Assembly: GCF_016907715.1 (NCBI RefSeq) | Contig: NZ_JAFBCM010000001.1 | Span: 1,984,001 to 2,048,000 of the forward strand | Direction of reading: 5' to 3' | Length of the DNA stretch: 64,000 nt | Origin: Tenggerimyces flavus | Lineage (GTDB): Bacteria > Actinomycetota > Actinomycetes > Propionibacteriales > Actinopolymorphaceae | Part shown: positions 7,863 through 16,522 of the stretch, piece after piece | Position numbering within the stretch: position 1 is the first letter of the stretch | How the letters are laid out: each line of letters begins with the position of its first letter | Made by a program: the position numbers and the translations under genes | Notes under the pieces: generated by a model | What the model saw: the letters and a program-made list of their open reading frames with translations, nothing else | Told to the model about the DNA's origin: nothing | Database searches by the model: none

Positions 7863-9338
7863 CTAGCCGGCTTGGGGTGGGCGGTAGGCGGGGCGGAGTT
7901 GGTCGCCGAGGTTCAGGAGCTGTTCCACCGCGTACCCCAGCCGGAGCAGCGTGCCCTCCGACCAGGCTGTGCCTACGAAGGCGACGCCGACGGGCAGGCC
8001 GTCGACCATGCCCGACGGAACGGTGAGGATCGGGTAGCCGGCGACCGCGGCGGGTTTGGTGCAGCTGCCGTTGACGTGGTCGCCGTTCACCAGGTCGATC
8101 TTCCAGGCGGGCGGGTACGACGGCATGACCAGCGCGTCGACCCCGAATGTACGCAGCGCCGCGTCGATGCCGTCGGTACGGCCGAGCCGCCGGCACTCGG
8201 CGAGCGCGTGCAGGTAGGCCGGGTCGGAGAGGTCGGGCGCGTCCAGCGACTGCTCGAAAGCCTCCTGGCCGAAGTGCACGAGCTCCTTGTCCGCGTGGTC
8301 CCGGTTGAACGCGACCAGGTCCGCCAGCGACTTCGGGCCGTCCGGGCCGCGGGTCGCGAGGTACGCGGCGATGCCGGCCTTGAACTCCGAGCGCAGCACG
8401 GTGAGTTCGTGGTCGACCTCGTACAGCTCCTCCAGCGACGACAGGTCCGCGTCGTCCACGACGGAAACGCCCTGCGCGGCGAGCAACCGCACGGCGGCCT
8501 CGGCGGCGGCGTCCGCCTGCGGGCTGTAGCCCCACAGCTTCTTGCGCGGCAGCCCGATCCGCAGCCCAGCCACGTCGCCCGAGCCGGAGCAGAACGCCGT
8601 GTAGTCCGACAAGGCAACCCGGCCAGGGACGAGCGTCGCGGGATCGGAAGCCGACGTCCCGGCCAACACCCCAAGCATCAACGCGGCGTCGAACACCGAA
8701 CGCGTCATCGGCCCCGGAGTGTCCTGGCTGTGCGAGATCGGCACGACGCCCGTACGAGGAATGAGCCCGACAGTCGGCTTCAGCCCGACCACGCCGTTCA
8801 GCGCCGCGGGGCAGGCGATCGACCCGTCGGTCTCGGTCCCGACCGCCATCGGCGCGATGCCGGCGGCCACGGCCACGCCGGACCCCGACGACGAGCCGCC
8901 GGCGGAACGGTCGAGCGCGTGCGGGTTCACGCACAGGCCGCCGAGCGCGCTCCAACCGGACGAGGAGTGCGTCGAACGGAAGTTCGCCCACTCCGACAGG
9001 TTCGCCTTGCCGAGCACGATCGCCCCGGCCTCGCGGAGCCGCGCCACGAGCGGCGCGTCCGCGGCGGGCAGGTCGCCGGTGAGCGCGTACGACCCGGCCG
9101 TGGTGGGCAGGTCGGCGGTGTCCACGTTGTCCTTGACCAGGACCGGTACGCCGTGGAGCGGTCCCCGTACGTACCCTCGAGCCCGCTCGGCGTCGCGGTC
9201 CGAGGCGAGCCGCTCGGCGCTCGGGTTCGTCTCGATCACCGAGCGCAGCAGGGGGCCGGAACGGTCCAGCTCCGCGATCCGTTGGAGCGAGGTGGCGACC
9301 GCTTCGATCGCGCTCGATCCGGTGGGTTCGTGCGTCAC
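7863..9338 (-). CDS. Amidase-signature-family hydrolase
   Basis: 491 aa, normal family length. The Ser-cisSer-Lys catalytic set is visible: Lys in PVLVKDN (about residue 89), the glycine/serine-rich AGGSSSGSGVAVAAG (about 155-170) and the nucleophile region GTETDGSIACPA (about 178-190). The C-terminal part carries YPILTVPSGMVDGLPVGVAFVG, typical of aspartyl/glutamyl amidase relatives. No signal peptide, so it is cytosolic. It is not next to gatA/gatB partners and is more likely a stand-alone amide hydrolase than the tRNA amidotransferase subunit. The substrate is unknown. Confidence 0.88.
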   Translation of the reverse strand: MTHEPTGSSAIEAVATSLQRIAELDRSGPLLRSVIETNPSAERLASDRDAERARGYVRGPLHGVPVLVKDNVDTADLPTTAGSYALTGDLPAADAPLVARLREAGAIVLGKANLSEWANFRSTHSSSGWSALGGLCVNPHALDRSAGGSSSGSGVAVAAGIAPMAVGTETDGSIACPAALNGVVGLKPTVGLIPRTGVVPISHSQDTPGPMTRSVFDAALMLGVLAGTSASDPATLVPGRVALSDYTAFCSGSGDVAGLRIGLPRKKLWGYSPQADAAAEAAVRLLAAQGVSVVDDADLSSLEELYEVDHELTVLRSEFKAGIAAYLATRGPDGPKSLADLVAFNRDHADKELVHFGQEAFEQSLDAPDLSDPAYLHALAECRRLGRTDGIDAALRTFGVDALVMPSYPPAWKIDLVNGDHVNGSCTKPAAVAGYPILTVPSGMVDGLPVGVAFVGTAWSEGTLLRLGYAVEQLLNLGDQLRPAYRPPQAG

Positions 9339-9521
9339 AGTCGGAGCGTGCCCGTACGGTGGGGGTGCTGACCAGGGAATGGCGGAAGCTTGGTCAGTAC
9401 CGGACAGTGACCGCTTGTGAGCAGATGGCGAGGGCGAATGACATCGATGGGATTCGCCCCCTACGATGGTCGCGACCTCCCGGCAACGGAGGGTGGGTCA
9501 GAGAAGGAGGATGGCGAATCG

Positions 9522-9821
9522 ATGACTGCGGCCAACGTCGTGACCTCGATCCATTCCGTTCGTCCCGCCGAGGACCTGTCCGAGCGTGACCAGGACATCC
9601 TCAGCTTCGAGCGGCTCTGGTGGAAGTACGCCGGCGCCAAGGAACAGGCCATCCGCGACAAGTTCGGGATGTCGGCGACGCGCTATTACCAGGTCCTGAA
9701 CGCCCTCATCGACCGCCACGACGCCCTCGCGCACGACCCGCTGCTGGTCAAGCGGTTGCGCCGGCTGCGCTCGGTCCGGCAGCGCACCCGAGCCGCCCGC
9801 CGGCTCGGCATCGAGGTGTGA
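9522..9821 (+). CDS. DUF3263 protein, helix-turn-helix-like
   Basis: 99 aa. The conserved core reads DILSFERLWWKYAGAKEQAI, then FGMSATRYYQVLNALIDR, and a basic tail RLRRLRSVRQRTRAARRLG. This is the actinobacterial DUF3263 family, whose middle looks like a DNA-binding helix-turn-helix. The start was chosen 11 bases after AGGAGG (9505-9510). The stop overlaps otsB, which begins with the GTG inside GTGTGA, so the two genes are coupled. Function is unknown; a regulatory role is an inference from the fold. Confidence 0.85.
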   Translation: MTAANVVTSIHSVRPAEDLSERDQDILSFERLWWKYAGAKEQAIRDKFGMSATRYYQVLNALIDRHDALAHDPLLVKRLRRLRSVRQRTRAARRLGIEV

Positions 9822-10660
9822 CGGCTCCCCTGGAGCTTCCGCAGCCGCGGACCCCGGCCGGTCAGGCCGGCCTCGCGGCCCTGCTGGCGAACCCTTCGCG
9901 CGCCCTGCTCGCCTTCGACTTCGACGGCGTGCTCTCCCCGATCATCGACGACCCCGCCCGCGCCGCGGCCCATCCCGGCGCCATCCCCGCCCTGGCACGG
10001 CTCGCGCCGCACGTCGGCGCACTCGCGATCGTCACCGGCCGATCGGTCGCCCAGGTCCTGCAGCTGGGCCGGTTCGCCGACGAGCCAGCCCTCGCCAGGC
10101 TCCTGGTCGCCGGTCACTACGGGCTGGAACGGTGGTCCGCCTCCTCGGGCGAGATCGCCTCGCCGCCCCCGTTCCCCGGCGTCGCCGCCGCCAGGCAGGC
10201 GCTCCCCGGCCTGCTGAACGACCTGGTCGCACCTGCCGGCACGGCCGTGGAGGACAAGGGCCACTCGGTCGCCGTGCACTTCCGCAACACTCCCTCGCCG
10301 GCGGACGCCCAGGAGCTGCTCACCGAGCCGCTGACGACGCTCGCCCGTTCGCACGGCCTCGCAGTCCAGCCGGGCCGCATGGTCGTCGAGCTGCGGCCGC
10401 CCGACATGGACAAGGGCGCGACCCTCGGCGCCCTCGTGCTCGAGGTCGGCGCCGAGGTGGTCACCTTCGCCGGCGACGACCTGGGCGACCTCCCCGCGTA
10501 CGACGCCGTCGACTCCCTCCGCGAGAGCGGGATGCCAGGCCTGCTGATCTGCTCCGCCTCGGACGAGGTCCGAGCCCTCTCCGACCGGGCCGACCTGGTC
10601 CTCGACGGTCCCGCCCGCGTCGTCGCGTTCCTGGAGACCCTCGCCAGCCGCTGGGGCTAG
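9818..10660 (+). CDS. otsB: Trehalose-6-phosphate phosphatase (HAD superfamily)
   Basis: 280 aa. It removes the phosphate from trehalose-6-phosphate, completing the OtsA-OtsB route. HAD motif I is LLAFDFDGVLSPIIDDP (about residues 33-49), motif II is IVTGR, the substrate lysine region is EDKGHSVAVHFRN, and motif III is FAGDDLGDLPAYD. The GTG start overlaps the DUF3263 stop. The TAG stop forms a CTAG that abuts the inverted-repeat element beginning at 10660. The two otsA copies are in other transcription units on the opposite strand. Confidence 0.93.
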   Translation: MTAPLELPQPRTPAGQAGLAALLANPSRALLAFDFDGVLSPIIDDPARAAAHPGAIPALARLAPHVGALAIVTGRSVAQVLQLGRFADEPALARLLVAGHYGLERWSASSGEIASPPPFPGVAAARQALPGLLNDLVAPAGTAVEDKGHSVAVHFRNTPSPADAQELLTEPLTTLARSHGLAVQPGRMVVELRPPDMDKGATLGALVLEVGAEVVTFAGDDLGDLPAYDAVDSLRESGMPGLLICSASDEVRALSDRADLVLDGPARVVAFLETLASRWG

Positions 10661-10837
10661 GGCGTGTCTCTCAAAGATCGCCGGGCGCGCGACACCCCAC
10701 ATCCCGCCTGGACGCGGTCCAGCTCGTCACCCATATAACCAATATGGGTTCCTCCTGCACCACGCCCAGCCGGGCGCGGGGCGCCGCGCGCTCGCGCGCT
10801 ACGCGCGCTCAGCCGACACTCTTTGAGAGACACGCCC
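10660..10837. mobile_element. MITE-like element, 178 bp, 17-bp perfect terminal inverted repeats
   Basis: The ends are GGGCGTGTCTCTCAAAG (10660-10676) and its exact reverse complement (10821-10837). It has no coding capacity; inside is a small palindrome, CCCATATAACCAATATGGGT (10730-10749). The left end sits in the CTAG of the otsB stop codon. The right flank reads CTGG, so an imperfect 4-base target duplication is possible. The form fits a non-autonomous relative of an IS element; no transposase is in this window. Confidence 0.75.
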
Positions 10838-10921
10838 TGGGCCCAATGATCATGTTTACATGATCATTTGCCGCTCTACGTGGGATGGACGCCGCGTAGA
10901 GCGCCCACTTGCCAGGTAAAG
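10838..10921 (+). repeat. Dispersed palindromic repeat, copy A (partial, next to the MITE)
   Basis: Contains the AATGATCATGT / ACATGATCATT palindrome (10845-10868), then a segment matching the other copies (TACGTGGGATGGACGCC, then CAGGTAAAGCGGC). The outer segment that starts with CTAG in copies B, D and E is absent; the MITE occupies that position. Confidence 0.75.
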
Positions 10922-10999
10922 CGGCATCGGTGCCCATCCGCCGGCACCCCAGCGAACGACCTTCGGTCGGTTTTCGGCGTTCTCGTTCATGCTCCGAAA

Positions 11000-11818
11000 G
11001 TGATCCGCGTGCTCGTCGTCCTGGTCGCTCTGCTCGCCGCGGGCTGCAGCGAGGAAGCAGCCAAGGCGACGGACGGCGGAGTGCCGGCAGAGGCCGGTCC
11101 CACGGACCCGGCTCCGGAGTCCCCGTCCACTACTCCGGAGCCGGCCACCGACCTGCTGCCCAACCTGCGCAGCCTGCCCGCCGAGCGCCTCTCGCTCCAG
11201 CGCACCGACGACGGCGGCCTGGAGCTGCGGTTCGCCGGGATCCTCGCGAACGTCGGCGCCGGCCCGCTCGTCGTCCGTCCCGACAACCGCGGCCCCTGCA
11301 AGGTGGGCCAGCGGCACGCGTCGCAGGTCGTGTACGGGGACGCGAACGGCAACGGCGTGTACGACGTACGCACCGACGGCGAGACGTACCAGCTCCGCGC
11401 CGGCTGCATGCTCGACCACCCGGCCCACAAGCACTGGCACTTCGACGCGATGGCCCGCTACACGCTGCACGCGCCCGGTGAGGAGCGGCCGGTCGTCGAG
11501 AACGACAAGGTCAGCTTCTGCCTCCGCGACAGCCGCCGCGCCCCGGTCGACCCGACCCATCCGCAGCGCTACCGCCAGTGCACCCGCGACACCGTGCAGG
11601 GCATCTCGGTCGGCTGGTCCGACGTCTACCGCCCGAGCCTCGCCGGGCAGGAGCTGCCGCTGCCCGACGACCTCGCCGAGGGTACGTACTGCCTGGAGAC
11701 CGAGGCCGACCCCGACCGGCTGCTCAGGGAGTCGAACGAGAACGACAACGCGTCCGTCGTCGGCGTCCAGATCAGCTCGGTCCGCGCCGACCTCGTTGCC
11801 GCGCCAGCGAACTGCTAG
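11000..11818 (+). CDS. Secreted lipoprotein, lysyl-oxidase-like
   Basis: 272 aa. The GTG start gives a short lipoprotein signal: VIRVLVVLVALLAAGC, with the cysteine at about residue 16 as the lipidated residue. A Pro/Thr/Ser linker follows, then a domain with the copper-binding signature of lysyl oxidases, HKHWHFDAMARYTL (about residues 148-161), preceded by QLRAGCMLDHPA. The second half has CTRDTVQGISVGWSDVY and EGTYCLETEADP, also typical. Bacterial members may oxidise amines or only bind copper. Its stop codon shares one CTAG with that of the convergent second otsA. Confidence 0.85.
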   Translation: MIRVLVVLVALLAAGCSEEAAKATDGGVPAEAGPTDPAPESPSTTPEPATDLLPNLRSLPAERLSLQRTDDGGLELRFAGILANVGAGPLVVRPDNRGPCKVGQRHASQVVYGDANGNGVYDVRTDGETYQLRAGCMLDHPAHKHWHFDAMARYTLHAPGEERPVVENDKVSFCLRDSRRAPVDPTHPQRYRQCTRDTVQGISVGWSDVYRPSLAGQELPLPDDLAEGTYCLETEADPDRLLRESNENDNASVVGVQISSVRADLVAAPANC

Positions 11819-13317
11819 TCGTTCGGCAGGTCGGCCAGAGCCTCGAGCTGCTCGGCCAGCCACATCGACGGCGGATGCGCGGAGGCCGCGCTCGCGAGCC
11901 GGTTGGAGCGCTTGCGGCGTTCCTCGTCGGTCATCACCAGCGCCGTGTGCAGGGCGTCCGCGGTGCCCTCGATGTCGAACGGGTTGATCACCAGCGCCGC
12001 GTCCGCCAGCTCAGCGACCGCACCGGCCTCGCGCGACAACACCAGCGCGCAGCCGTGGTCGGAGACGACCGGCACCTCCTTCGCGACGAGGTTCATCCCG
12101 TCGCGCACCGGGTTCACCACGACGACGTCCGCCATCCGGTACGCCGCCAGCGACCGCGCGATGTCGTCGTCCACCGCGAGGATCAGCGGATCCCAGTCCG
12201 GCGACCCGAACTCGTCGACGATCTCCTTCGCCACCCGTTGCACCGACGCGGTGTACTCGCGGTACTCCGGCAGGTCGTGCCGCGACGGGTACGCGAACGC
12301 CAGGTGCATCACGCGCCCCTGCCACTCCGGGTGCCGCCGCAGCAGGTCCCGGTACGCCAGCAGACCCCGCACGATGTTCTTCGACAGCTCCGTACGGTCC
12401 ACGCGCAGGATCAGCCGTCGCCCGCCGACCTGCGTACGCAACGCCGCCATCCGCGCGTGCACGTCGGGCTGGTCGGCGCGAGCGCGGAACGCGTCGCTGT
12501 CGATGCCCAACGGGTGCACGCCGAGCTCGGTGCGCCGACCGGCGTACTCGACCGTGCCCTGCGCGAGATCGACCTTCGCGCCCAGTACCGTCTCGCAGCA
12601 CGCGAGGAAAGCCTGCGCCCAGCGCGCGGTCAGGAAGCCGACGTGGTCGGCCGCGAGCAGTCCCTCGAGCACGGCGACCGCGACATCGTCGGGCAGCACC
12701 CGGAAGTAGTCCGGCGGCGCCCACGGCGTGTGGCTGAAGTGGGCGATCGCGAGGTCGGGGCGGCGTTCGCGGATCAGCTGCGGCGCGAGGCTCAGGTGAT
12801 AGTCCTGCACGATCACGCGGGCGTTCGGGCCGGCCTCCTCGGCGACGGCCTCGGCGAACGACGCGTTGTAGTCGACGTACGACGACCACTCGCGGCGGAA
12901 CCGGCCGTCGAAGATCGGGATCCCCGCGGTGTCGTACAGCATGTGGTGCACGAACCACAGGACCGAGTTCGCGATGCCGTTGTACGCCCGGAGGAACGTC
13001 ACCGGCTCGATGTCGAGCATCCGGATCGGGACGGCGCCGGTGCTGTGCCCGGCCAGGTCCAGGCGGCCGTCGGGCGCGGACCGCGCGGCGAGCCGGTCGG
13101 CCTCGGACAGCGCGGCGCAGACCCACAGCGCGTTCGCCTGCGCGGGCACGGCGGACAGTGCGGACACGAGGCCACCGCCTCCACCGAGGCGTCCGCGCAG
13201 CGCGCCGTCGTCGTCGATGCGGAACGTGACCGGACCGCGGTTGGAGGCAAGGATGACCTCGGTCTCACCGGTCACCGGGGAGACGTCGTCAGCGTGGTCG
13301 CCACGTGCCATGCGCAC
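11815..13317 (-). CDS. Trehalose-6-phosphate synthase (GT20), divergent copy 2
   Basis: 500 aa from GTG (an ATG two codons later is equally possible). GT20 signatures are recognisable but differ from copy 1: ASNRGPVTF, GGGGLVSAL, VQDYHLSLAPQL, AHFSHTPWAPPDYFRVLP, LRVDRTELSKNI and the shared RDGMNLVAKEV. The key Arg, Lys, Asp and Glu positions are kept, so it is probably active. The His region HTPWAPPDYF replaces HIPFPPNELF, which could mean a different donor or acceptor. A GT20 pseudo-sugar synthase such as VldE is an alternative. It is convergent with the lysyl-oxidase-like gene. Confidence 0.85.
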   Translation of the reverse strand: MRMARGDHADDVSPVTGETEVILASNRGPVTFRIDDDGALRGRLGGGGGLVSALSAVPAQANALWVCAALSEADRLAARSAPDGRLDLAGHSTGAVPIRMLDIEPVTFLRAYNGIANSVLWFVHHMLYDTAGIPIFDGRFRREWSSYVDYNASFAEAVAEEAGPNARVIVQDYHLSLAPQLIRERRPDLAIAHFSHTPWAPPDYFRVLPDDVAVAVLEGLLAADHVGFLTARWAQAFLACCETVLGAKVDLAQGTVEYAGRRTELGVHPLGIDSDAFRARADQPDVHARMAALRTQVGGRRLILRVDRTELSKNIVRGLLAYRDLLRRHPEWQGRVMHLAFAYPSRHDLPEYREYTASVQRVAKEIVDEFGSPDWDPLILAVDDDIARSLAAYRMADVVVVNPVRDGMNLVAKEVPVVSDHGCALVLSREAGAVAELADAALVINPFDIEGTADALHTALVMTDEERRKRSNRLASAASAHPPSMWLAEQLEALADLPND

Positions 13318-13446
13318 GAGCCTAAGCCCTTACGTTGGGTTCGTTAATCCGGCCGACATCGGGGCCCGCATCCATCACTCGATGATGCCGAACCCGCACC
13401 GTCACTGTCGACGTTTCCCCGAGTTGCTCGCGTAGGATCCGGCGTC

Positions 13447-14115
13447 GTGGCGCAGGTAACCACCCCGATCCCCCCGCCGGCTGGCCGCGCGCCGGCCGCT
13501 CCGGGGCTGCGACGCGTGCGGATCCTGGTCGCGCTGGTGATCTTGCTCGAGCTGGTGGCGCTGGTCGTCGCGATCGGGTTGACGGGCGGATTCCGTGCGG
13601 CGCAGGCCCAGTCGTTGCCGCGAGCCGAGCCGGGCGAGCCGGTGGCGAACGGGCGGTTCGAGTTCCGCGTGCTGCGGGCGTGGACCGAGACCAAGGATCC
13701 GACAAGCAACCCGTCGTACGCCAAGGAAGGGTCGTTTCTCGTTCTGGAGATGGACCTTCGGCTCACTGTCAAGGAGAGCTTGCAGTTTGGCGCGGACATC
13801 CAGGAGTCGCTGCGGCTTCGCCTCTCCAACGGGTACGTGATGGACGGCGACTCTTCGAAGTCCCATGACCAACGGAGCGGCGTGGTCCTCGCCAGCGACC
13901 GCTCGCCGGTGAGCCTGCAGCCCGGGTTGCCCGAACGCGTTCTCGCCGTGTACGAACTTCCCGCGAGCCAGCCGTTTCCGTCCCAGCTCGACGTGGTGAT
14001 CTACCGGCAGGAGTACGAGCCCGGCTTCTTCTCCCGGCAGCGAACCTGGCGTACGGCGCTGGACGATCCCGAGCTCGCGCTGGTCCACCTGCCCGTCGCG
14101 CGAGGTGCCGGATGA
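13447..14115 (+). CDS. Membrane-anchored extracytoplasmic protein, unknown (1 of 3)
   Basis: 222 aa from GTG. A proline-rich cytosolic tail (about 20 residues) is followed by a single membrane segment, ILVALVILLELVALVVAIGL, and an outside domain of about 170 residues with alternating beta strands: ANGRFEFRVLRAWTETKD, GSFLVLEMDLRLTV, QPGLPERVLAVYELP. The layout recalls Ig-like DUF4352-type domains, but no family is assigned. The stop overlaps the next gene as ATGA. It is the first of three coupled genes with the same architecture. Confidence 0.7.
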   Translation: MAQVTTPIPPPAGRAPAAPGLRRVRILVALVILLELVALVVAIGLTGGFRAAQAQSLPRAEPGEPVANGRFEFRVLRAWTETKDPTSNPSYAKEGSFLVLEMDLRLTVKESLQFGADIQESLRLRLSNGYVMDGDSSKSHDQRSGVVLASDRSPVSLQPGLPERVLAVYELPASQPFPSQLDVVIYRQEYEPGFFSRQRTWRTALDDPELALVHLPVARGAG

Positions 14116-14696
14116 GGCGGATCGGCTCGGTCGCGTTGGGGTTGCTGCTGCTCGTCGCCGTGCTGTTCGTCACGCGGACGGCGCCGACGTACGAGCAGCA
14201 GCTGGGCAACATCGCGACGTCCGGGCGGATCGGCGACCTCATCGACACCCGTGGCTTCAAGCTCCGCGTCGAGCGTGTGCACACGGCGAAGCGGGTCGTG
14301 TCGTCGTCGGCGCTGAGGACAGAACCCTTTGCCACCAAGGGAATTTGGGTCGTCATCGCCGCGACGCTGATCGGTGACTGGAAGGCGACGTCGTACAGCA
14401 ACACGCGTCTGACCACACCGGACGGCCGGATCTACCATCCGACGCGGCGACTCGGCCTCGACCTGTTGACGGAGGACGGCTCCACCGAGCCGGGGATCCC
14501 GCGGCGCGGGGTGATCCTGTTCGAGATCCCTCCGGACGCGCTCGAGGGCTCGGTTCTCCAAGTGGCCAAGGGAACGGACTCGCGCCTCGGTCCGGAGGCC
14601 ATCGTCGACCTGCGACTCTCCGCGGCCGCGGCACAACGACTTTTGGATGACGCGTCACCTAGTTTGACGCTGCCGAAGACGGGGCTGGGTGAGTGA
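14112..14696 (+). CDS. Membrane-anchored extracytoplasmic protein, unknown (2 of 3)
   Basis: 194 aa. An N-terminal anchor or uncleaved signal (VALGLLLLVAVLFV) precedes a beta-rich outside domain (LIDTRGFKLRVERVHTAKRV, GIWVVIAATLIGDWKA, IPRRGVILFEIP). The same strand order as in the preceding protein suggests distant paralogy. It starts inside the preceding stop (ATGA) and ends overlapping the next start (GTGA), so the three products are made together. No catalytic motif is recognised. Confidence 0.7.
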   Translation: MRRIGSVALGLLLLVAVLFVTRTAPTYEQQLGNIATSGRIGDLIDTRGFKLRVERVHTAKRVVSSSALRTEPFATKGIWVVIAATLIGDWKATSYSNTRLTTPDGRIYHPTRRLGLDLLTEDGSTEPGIPRRGVILFEIPPDALEGSVLQVAKGTDSRLGPEAIVDLRLSAAAAQRLLDDASPSLTLPKTGLGE

Positions 14697-15235
14697 TGGT
14701 CCGGCTGCCGTCCGGTAAACGTTTGCTGTACCTGCTTGCGGTGATCGTGCTGGTGCCGTTGACGATCGCGTTGGAGTACGTGTTCTCCGCGCAGGAGATC
14801 GGCGACCGCGACCAGCGTCCGCCGATCGTCGCTCGCGGCGACACTCCGGTGGAGTTCGCGGGCAGCCGGTGGCGGCTCGTGTCGATCCGGCCCGGTCCGG
14901 CGGAGAAGGGCGCGAGGCTGCCGGCCGGCACGTCGTTGGTGTTCGTCACCGTCGAGGTGACCCCGACGAACGCCGCCGCGGGCAAGAAGATCGAGTACTG
15001 CACGTTCCAGGTGTGGAACGAGGATGACGACGTCTGGAAGACCTCGTTCGGGCTCGCCGCGACCGGCGCGGCGACGGGCTGCATGGTCGAGGGGGACGAG
15101 GGGCGTACGCCCATTCTGGCGGGAAGGACGGTGCCCGTGCTGACGACGTACCTCGTCCCTACCGAGGAGGCGGGGAAGCTGCGAGCGGTGCTGTCGGTCG
15201 TGGGGGAGAAGCGGCAGGTGGAGTTCCACCGCTGA
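14693..15235 (+). CDS. Membrane-anchored extracytoplasmic protein, unknown (3 of 3)
   Basis: 180 aa. An N-terminal membrane segment (LLYLLAVIVLVPLTIALEYVF) is followed by an outside beta-rich domain (EFAGSRWRLVSIRPG, TSLVFVTVEVTP, AGRTVPVLTTYLVPTEEAGKLRAV). It contains two cysteines (EYCTFQVW, ATGCMVEGD) that could pair. It is translationally coupled to the previous gene. Its 3' end overlaps the tail of the opposite-strand membrane-protein gene by about 77 bases. Confidence 0.7.
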   Translation: MMVRLPSGKRLLYLLAVIVLVPLTIALEYVFSAQEIGDRDQRPPIVARGDTPVEFAGSRWRLVSIRPGPAEKGARLPAGTSLVFVTVEVTPTNAAAGKKIEYCTFQVWNEDDDVWKTSFGLAATGAATGCMVEGDEGRTPILAGRTVPVLTTYLVPTEEAGKLRAVLSVVGEKRQVEFHR

Positions 15236-16452
15236 GGCGACGTCTCCGGCGCCACGCGCGTTCCAGCCCGAGCTCGAACGCCGCGGCCAGCAAGGCGATC
15301 CGCAGAACTTCGTGCAGTCCTTGCTGAACGAAGCCCAGCGGCGTCAGCCAGGGCCACCACCAGTCGAACGGATGCGGCCCAATGACGCGGATCGCGAGCA
15401 CCTCGAGCCACGAGGTGCCGGCGTCGATCACCATGTAGCACAGGCAATACGTGAGGTAGAAGATCGGTCCGGCGGTGAGCACGAAGCGCACGCCGTTCGC
15501 CAGCGGCGTCCACTTCTCGCGGACCTCGCGGCTGAACAGTTCGGTGACGCGCTGCACCGGGCGCGGCAGTCGTTCGAACGCGTGACCCACCGACTGGAAC
15601 CTGCTGTTGGCGATCACGTCCGCGTCGCGGTCCATCTTCTCGCCGAACACGACCGCGGCGATCGTGAGCCACAACAGCGGTTGCAGCAAGCCGTCCTTGA
15701 CGGTGGGGAGGTACGGCTGGAGCGCGGCCCAGATGTTCGCGAGCCAGCCGAGGTCGAGGGCGGGAAGCAACGCGAGCGATTCGCGGATGGTCTCCCAGAC
15801 CTGGCGCTGCGCGATCCAGTTGGACGCGTTGCCGACGATCGCGGAGACGGAGATGACGGCGAAGAACATCCAGTTCGCCTCGAACAGCGGTGCTGAGCCC
15901 GAGCACGCGCCCACCGCGGCGGTTGTAGAGCGTCTCCAGCCCGGCGCGGATCAGCCACGAGCCGACCGCGATCGCGAGTGGGATGCCGGTCGCGTTCTCG
16001 GTGATGTCGACCGCGTTCAGCCCTTCGCCGAGGCTCTGGTTGATCGCGTGCGTGCCCCAGGTGCGGACCTCGTCGACGAACAGTCCCCAGGCGCCGTAGA
16101 AGACGAGGAACGGCAGGATTGTCTCGGCGATCGCGTCGACGATCGGCGGCGACCTGTCGACCCGCGGCTGGTCCTGGACGGGCTGCGGTTGTCGCCGTAC
16201 CCCACCGAACGGCGTGAGCCCCGGCCGTACGGCGTGCAGCATCATGATCGTGCTGGCGAGCATGATCAACACACTGATCGACAGCCCGGCGAACCCGAGC
16301 CACTTGTTCTTGAGCGCCAACATCGCCGCGCCGCGGAGCACGAGGTCGTGTGCGAGGTAGCCGGCCGTGAACCAGAACACCAAGGGCACCCAGAAGCGCC
16401 CGACCAACCCCAGCGTGCGGCCCGGCAGACTGAGCATGATCGCTCCGCGCAT
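15159..16452 (-). pseudogene. Multi-pass membrane protein with an apparent frameshift
   Basis: About 430 aa if repaired. The first frame (ATG at 16452, MRGAIMLSLPGRTLGLVGRF) gives four or five hydrophobic segments and reaches AGLETLYNRRGGRV. The second frame continues with PLFEANWMFFAVISVSAIVG, LLQPLLWLTIAAVVFGEKMD, FVLTAGPIFYLTYCLCYMVI and FVQQGLHEVLRIALLAAAF. The switch lies at 15886-15914 and needs one base removed, for example in GGTGGG or AGCACCG. It may be a real lesion, a sequencing error or two adjacent genes; the continuing hydrophobic pattern favours one broken gene. No family is recognised. Confidence 0.6.
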
Positions 16453-16522
16453 CGTGCGGGATCGTATCGCCGACCAGGGCGTGGCCCTGAGACCGGAGCG
16501 GTCCCCACCGTAGGCTCGACCG

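Noticed and set aside
14659-15885. Continuation of the first membrane-protein frame past the frame change
   Set aside because: Beyond about residue 190 the translation becomes Arg-rich and loses hydrophobic segments, while the other frame continues them; it is out-of-frame read-through.
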